Shown piece by piece: positions 56,186 to 58,732 of a DNA stretch of 58,732 bases. The position numbers were made by a program, and so were the translations under genes. The stretch comes from Syntrophobacterales bacterium (GTDB lineage: Bacteria > Desulfobacterota > Syntrophia > Syntrophales > UBA5619): positions 1 to 58,732 of the forward strand of contig JAHYJE010000023.1 of assembly GCA_019429105.1 (NCBI GenBank), in the 5' to 3' direction. Each line of letters opens with the position of its first letter. Positions within the stretch are counted from its first letter, which is position 1. The notes below the pieces were generated by a model that worked only from the letters and a program-made list of their open reading frames with translations, made no database searches and had not been told where the DNA came from.

Positions 56186-58126
56186 TTGTCCAATAAAATA
56201 ATAATTTTGCCGGAGACGTTGACCCACCGGATTGCGGCGGGCGAGGTGATCGAGCGGCCGGCTTCGATTGTCAAGGAACTTGTCGAAAATTCCCTTGATG
56301 CCGGGGCGACTGAGCTTGCGGTGGAGCTCGAGAAGGGGGGAACCCAGTCGATTCGCGTGACGGACAACGGGGAGGGGATGGGGCCGGACGATATCCTTTT
56401 GGCCTTTTCCCGCCACGCCACGAGCAAGATCACCCAATTCGACGATTTGTACAGCGTGCGCTCCTTCGGGTTCCGGGGCGAAGCCCTGCCGAGCATTGCC
56501 TCGATCGCCCGCGTGGAAATCACGAGCCGTCCGGCGGAGCGGCCCTTCGGCGCGCGCCTTGTTATTGAGGAGGGGGAGTTGAAAGAGCAGTCAGAAGCCG
56601 GGTGTCCGGTTGGCACATCCATTCTCGTGACTTCCATATTCGAGCCGATTCCCGTGAGGAAAAAGTTTCTGAAGGGAGACATGACGGAGCAGGGCTACTG
56701 CCTCGACTGGATTACCCGTCTGGCCCTGGCCCGTCCGGATATCCGCATCCAGATGTCGGCAAACGGCAAAACTAAGCTTAATATCCCCGCCGCCCGCGAC
56801 CTTTCGGAAAGAATTGCCCTGACGATGGGGGCTGATTTCCGGGAGCAGCTTGTGGAAACGTCGCAGGAAAAAAACGGCGCGTCGGTTTATGGTTTTGTCT
56901 CCCGCCCGGAATTTACCCGCTCCAATGCAACCCAGATGTACATCTATGTAAATGGCAGATTCGTAAAGGATTCTTTTCTGAGCCATGCGGTGATGACCGC
57001 GTATCGCCGCCTCATCGAGCCGCGCCGCTACCCGTTGGCGGTAATTTTCGTTGACGTTCCGGCCGGCGAGGTTGACGTAAATGTGCACCCGACCAAGATG
57101 GAGGTGCGTTTCCGTAACCCCCGCGAGATATATGGTCTCATTGTGGAAACGCTGGGAGAGGCAATCGGGGTCGGGTTTGCGGAGAAAGGCGGTTCGGCAG
57201 CATATAACCGCACCGATAATCGCACGGCCGTCGTGGCGCCTGGTTCATATAATGATCGTGTCGAAGAGGCCCTGAAACGCTACCGGATTTCTTCCGGTAC
57301 GCAGAAACTCTACTTTGGCGGTCAGCCGGGACTAAGTTCCGAGACGCCGTCATTTTTCCCGGAGCGTCAAACGCATCCGGCCGTGGATGATGAGCGGGCG
57401 CCTGCAATGTCGGAGCGCCCGGCAGCTTTGTCCGAATTGTCCAAAATGCCGGCAGGGCTGATGGGAATTAATGATTCAACGCCTGAACAGCCCCGCGAAA
57501 ATGTTCCTGATGAGGGAGACGCTGCGGTCGGGGAACATTATTTTACTAATCTGCTTTATCTGGGGCAGGTAGAGGGGACATATCTTGTCTTCGCGGGTGA
57601 GGAAGGGCTGGTAATTATCGATCAGCATGCCGCCCATGAGCGTGTTTTATTTGAGAAAATGAGAAGGCAGGCCGAGGCGGCAAAGGAGCGCGGCGCCGGG
57701 CAGCGCCTGCTGCTCCCGGAGGTGATCAGCCTGCCGCCGCGGGAGCTTTCCCTGCTTGTCGAAGCTATTCCAATCCTTGCGGATGTCGGAATGGAGATAG
57801 AGCCGTTCGGCGGCGACTCGGTTGTCGTCAAATCAGTGCCGGCCTTTTTCGCGGATTCCGATGTGCGAACGATGATTGCCGATCTGCTGTCCGAATGCGG
57901 CGGGGTTGACAAGAATATTCCGCTGCTCGAACGACGCGACCGGATATTTTCCTCCCTTTCCTGCCGGGGCGCAATCAAGGCCAATCAGCGGATGAGCGCC
58001 GCCGAAGCGGAGAGCCTCTGCCGGGAACTGGACCGCTTTCCGGGGATTGCCACCTGTCCGCATGGCCGCCCGTTGAAGATCGCCTTTTCCAAATATGCGC
58101 TGGAAAAGCTTTTCAAGAGGAGATAA
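56186..58126 (+). CDS. mutL: DNA mismatch repair protein MutL (endonuclease type)
   Basis: 646 residues from TTG 56186. The N-terminal GHKL ATPase has RIAAGEVIERPASIVKELVE, NSLDAGATELAVELEKGGTQ, VTDNGEGMGPDD and SFGFRGEALPSIASIA. After a linker (about 340–450), the C-terminal domain carries the endonuclease motif DQHAAHERVLFE (DQHAx2Ex4E), SCRGAIKANQRMS and CPHGRP. Such MutL proteins nick DNA themselves, as in organisms without MutH. It is followed after 6 bp by miaA, an order seen in many bacteria. Confidence 0.95.
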   Translation: MSNKIIILPETLTHRIAAGEVIERPASIVKELVENSLDAGATELAVELEKGGTQSIRVTDNGEGMGPDDILLAFSRHATSKITQFDDLYSVRSFGFRGEALPSIASIARVEITSRPAERPFGARLVIEEGELKEQSEAGCPVGTSILVTSIFEPIPVRKKFLKGDMTEQGYCLDWITRLALARPDIRIQMSANGKTKLNIPAARDLSERIALTMGADFREQLVETSQEKNGASVYGFVSRPEFTRSNATQMYIYVNGRFVKDSFLSHAVMTAYRRLIEPRRYPLAVIFVDVPAGEVDVNVHPTKMEVRFRNPREIYGLIVETLGEAIGVGFAEKGGSAAYNRTDNRTAVVAPGSYNDRVEEALKRYRISSGTQKLYFGGQPGLSSETPSFFPERQTHPAVDDERAPAMSERPAALSELSKMPAGLMGINDSTPEQPRENVPDEGDAAVGEHYFTNLLYLGQVEGTYLVFAGEEGLVIIDQHAAHERVLFEKMRRQAEAAKERGAGQRLLLPEVISLPPRELSLLVEAIPILADVGMEIEPFGGDSVVVKSVPAFFADSDVRTMIADLLSECGGVDKNIPLLERRDRIFSSLSCRGAIKANQRMSAAEAESLCRELDRFPGIATCPHGRPLKIAFSKYALEKLFKRR

Positions 58127-58132
58127 CCGGTT

Positions 58133-58732
58133 ATGTCCGCCCCTGATGTTCTTCGCGACCGGCTGATTTGCATTCTCGGGCCGACCGGCGTCGGAAAGTC
58201 CGCGTTTGCCCTGAAGCTGGCCGAGTATTTTCGGGGAGAAATCGTCAGCGCCGATTCACTGCAGGTTTATCGGCAGATGGATATCGGCACGGCGAAGCCG
58301 ACCCCGGAGGAGCGGCGGCGCATTCCCCATCACCTGCTCGATGTCGTGGAACCGGATCAGCCGTTCGACGCCTCGCGCTATCTGGAAATGGCAACAAAAA
58401 CGATAACATGCCTGCATCAGGCGGGAAAACAGCCATTCGTCGTCGGCGGAACCGGCCTTTATGTCCGGGCGCTTCTGGGAGGGTTGATAGACGGGCCGCC
58501 GGCGGATGAAGCGCTGCGCAAAAAGCTGAAGGCAACGATCAGTGAGAAGGGAAAGGATTATCTCTACGAAATGCTCGAAAACAGGGATCCCCGCGCCGCC
58601 GCGGCTATCCATCCCCACGACGGCATCCGGATCATCCGCGCCCTGGAGGTGCTGGAGCTGACAGGTCGCTCCATCGTTGCGCATCAGCAGGAACACTGCT
58701 TTAAAAATGCCCCCTGGGAATCCCTGCGGATT
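58133..58732 (+). CDS. miaA: tRNA dimethylallyltransferase MiaA (5' part, runs off the window)
   Basis: The first 200 codons from ATG 58133 are present. The P-loop ILGPTGVGKSAFALKLAEYF, the conserved EIVSADSLQVYRQMDIGTAK (Asp for catalysis), PHHLLDVVEPDQPFDASRYL and VVGGTGLYVRALLGGLIDG identify MiaA. HDGIRIIRALEVLELTGRSI lies near the window end. MiaA adds a dimethylallyl group to A37 of tRNAs reading UNN codons. The last ~110 residues lie beyond 58732. Confidence 0.93.
   Translation, partial: MSAPDVLRDRLICILGPTGVGKSAFALKLAEYFRGEIVSADSLQVYRQMDIGTAKPTPEERRRIPHHLLDVVEPDQPFDASRYLEMATKTITCLHQAGKQPFVVGGTGLYVRALLGGLIDGPPADEALRKKLKATISEKGKDYLYEMLENRDPRAAAAIHPHDGIRIIRALEVLELTGRSIVAHQQEHCFKNAPWESLRI

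Overview
The window is a bacterial chromosome segment. Gene content and order suggest a Deltaproteobacterium (Desulfobacterota), most likely a Syntrophus/Smithella-like Syntrophales member; this is inferred from protein style and synteny, not from any search. Supporting clues are the carD–PIN/TRAM–ispD–ispF order, an endonuclease-type MutL, a pyruvate phosphate dikinase, a TRAP transporter next to acyl-CoA-type catabolic genes, and FlhG-type ATPases.

Layout. 1–3.2 kb is a scrapyard of fragments: an antitoxin with a truncated PIN toxin, a truncated phage-type gene, a small sigma4-like/alpha-CTD-like protein, an unknown protein and an IS3 orfA stub. 3.2–9.5 kb is a compact flagellar-switch cluster (FliF stub, FliG without a recognisable N-terminal domain, FliM, FliN, FlhG, a kinase-like protein, then a small protein and an HD-GYP response regulator behind a sigma28-like promoter). 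9.6–14.8 kb has an SDR, a NUDIX hydrolase and a large hybrid histidine kinase. 14.9–19.8 kb (minus) has ppdK, LemA, a nucleotidyltransferase-like protein and a TPM protein. 19.9–25.9 kb (minus) is a TolC–MFP–RND efflux operon ending in a PII-like protein. 26.3–29.4 kb is a polar amino-acid ABC importer. 29.7–38.0 kb pairs a TRAP importer with a convergent catabolic cluster (GntR, HMG-CoA-lyase-like, CaiB-type CoA transferase, isocitrate-lyase-like, isopropylmalate-dehydrogenase-like); a palindrome overlaps the gntR promoter and a related site lies upstream of dctP. 38.2–43.9 kb (minus) is a housekeeping chain mtaB–rnc–radical SAM–era–GGDEF–flhG-like. 44.3–58.7 kb is mostly housekeeping on plus: DUF1015, TrmN6-like, DciA-like, pcm, an NlpD-like peptidase, carD, PIN/TRAM, ispD, ispF, pgk, truA, an MBL hydrolase, mutL and the start of miaA.

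The most unusual signal is a 21-bp repeat (core CGAAGTTTAATGTTCATAA, 15 units at 11 loci). It occurs singly or as head-to-tail pairs. It lies in intergenic DNA, in frame inside a DUF1015 gene (twice), and at the extreme 5' end of ispD. It also sits inside two of three copies of a second, MITE-like element whose length goes from 132 to 174 bp by exactly two 21-bp units. Because a unit is seven codons it can enter genes without a frameshift, adding peptides of the type K-x-x-(L/I/F)-(N/D)-V-(H/Q). I know of no described family that matches it.
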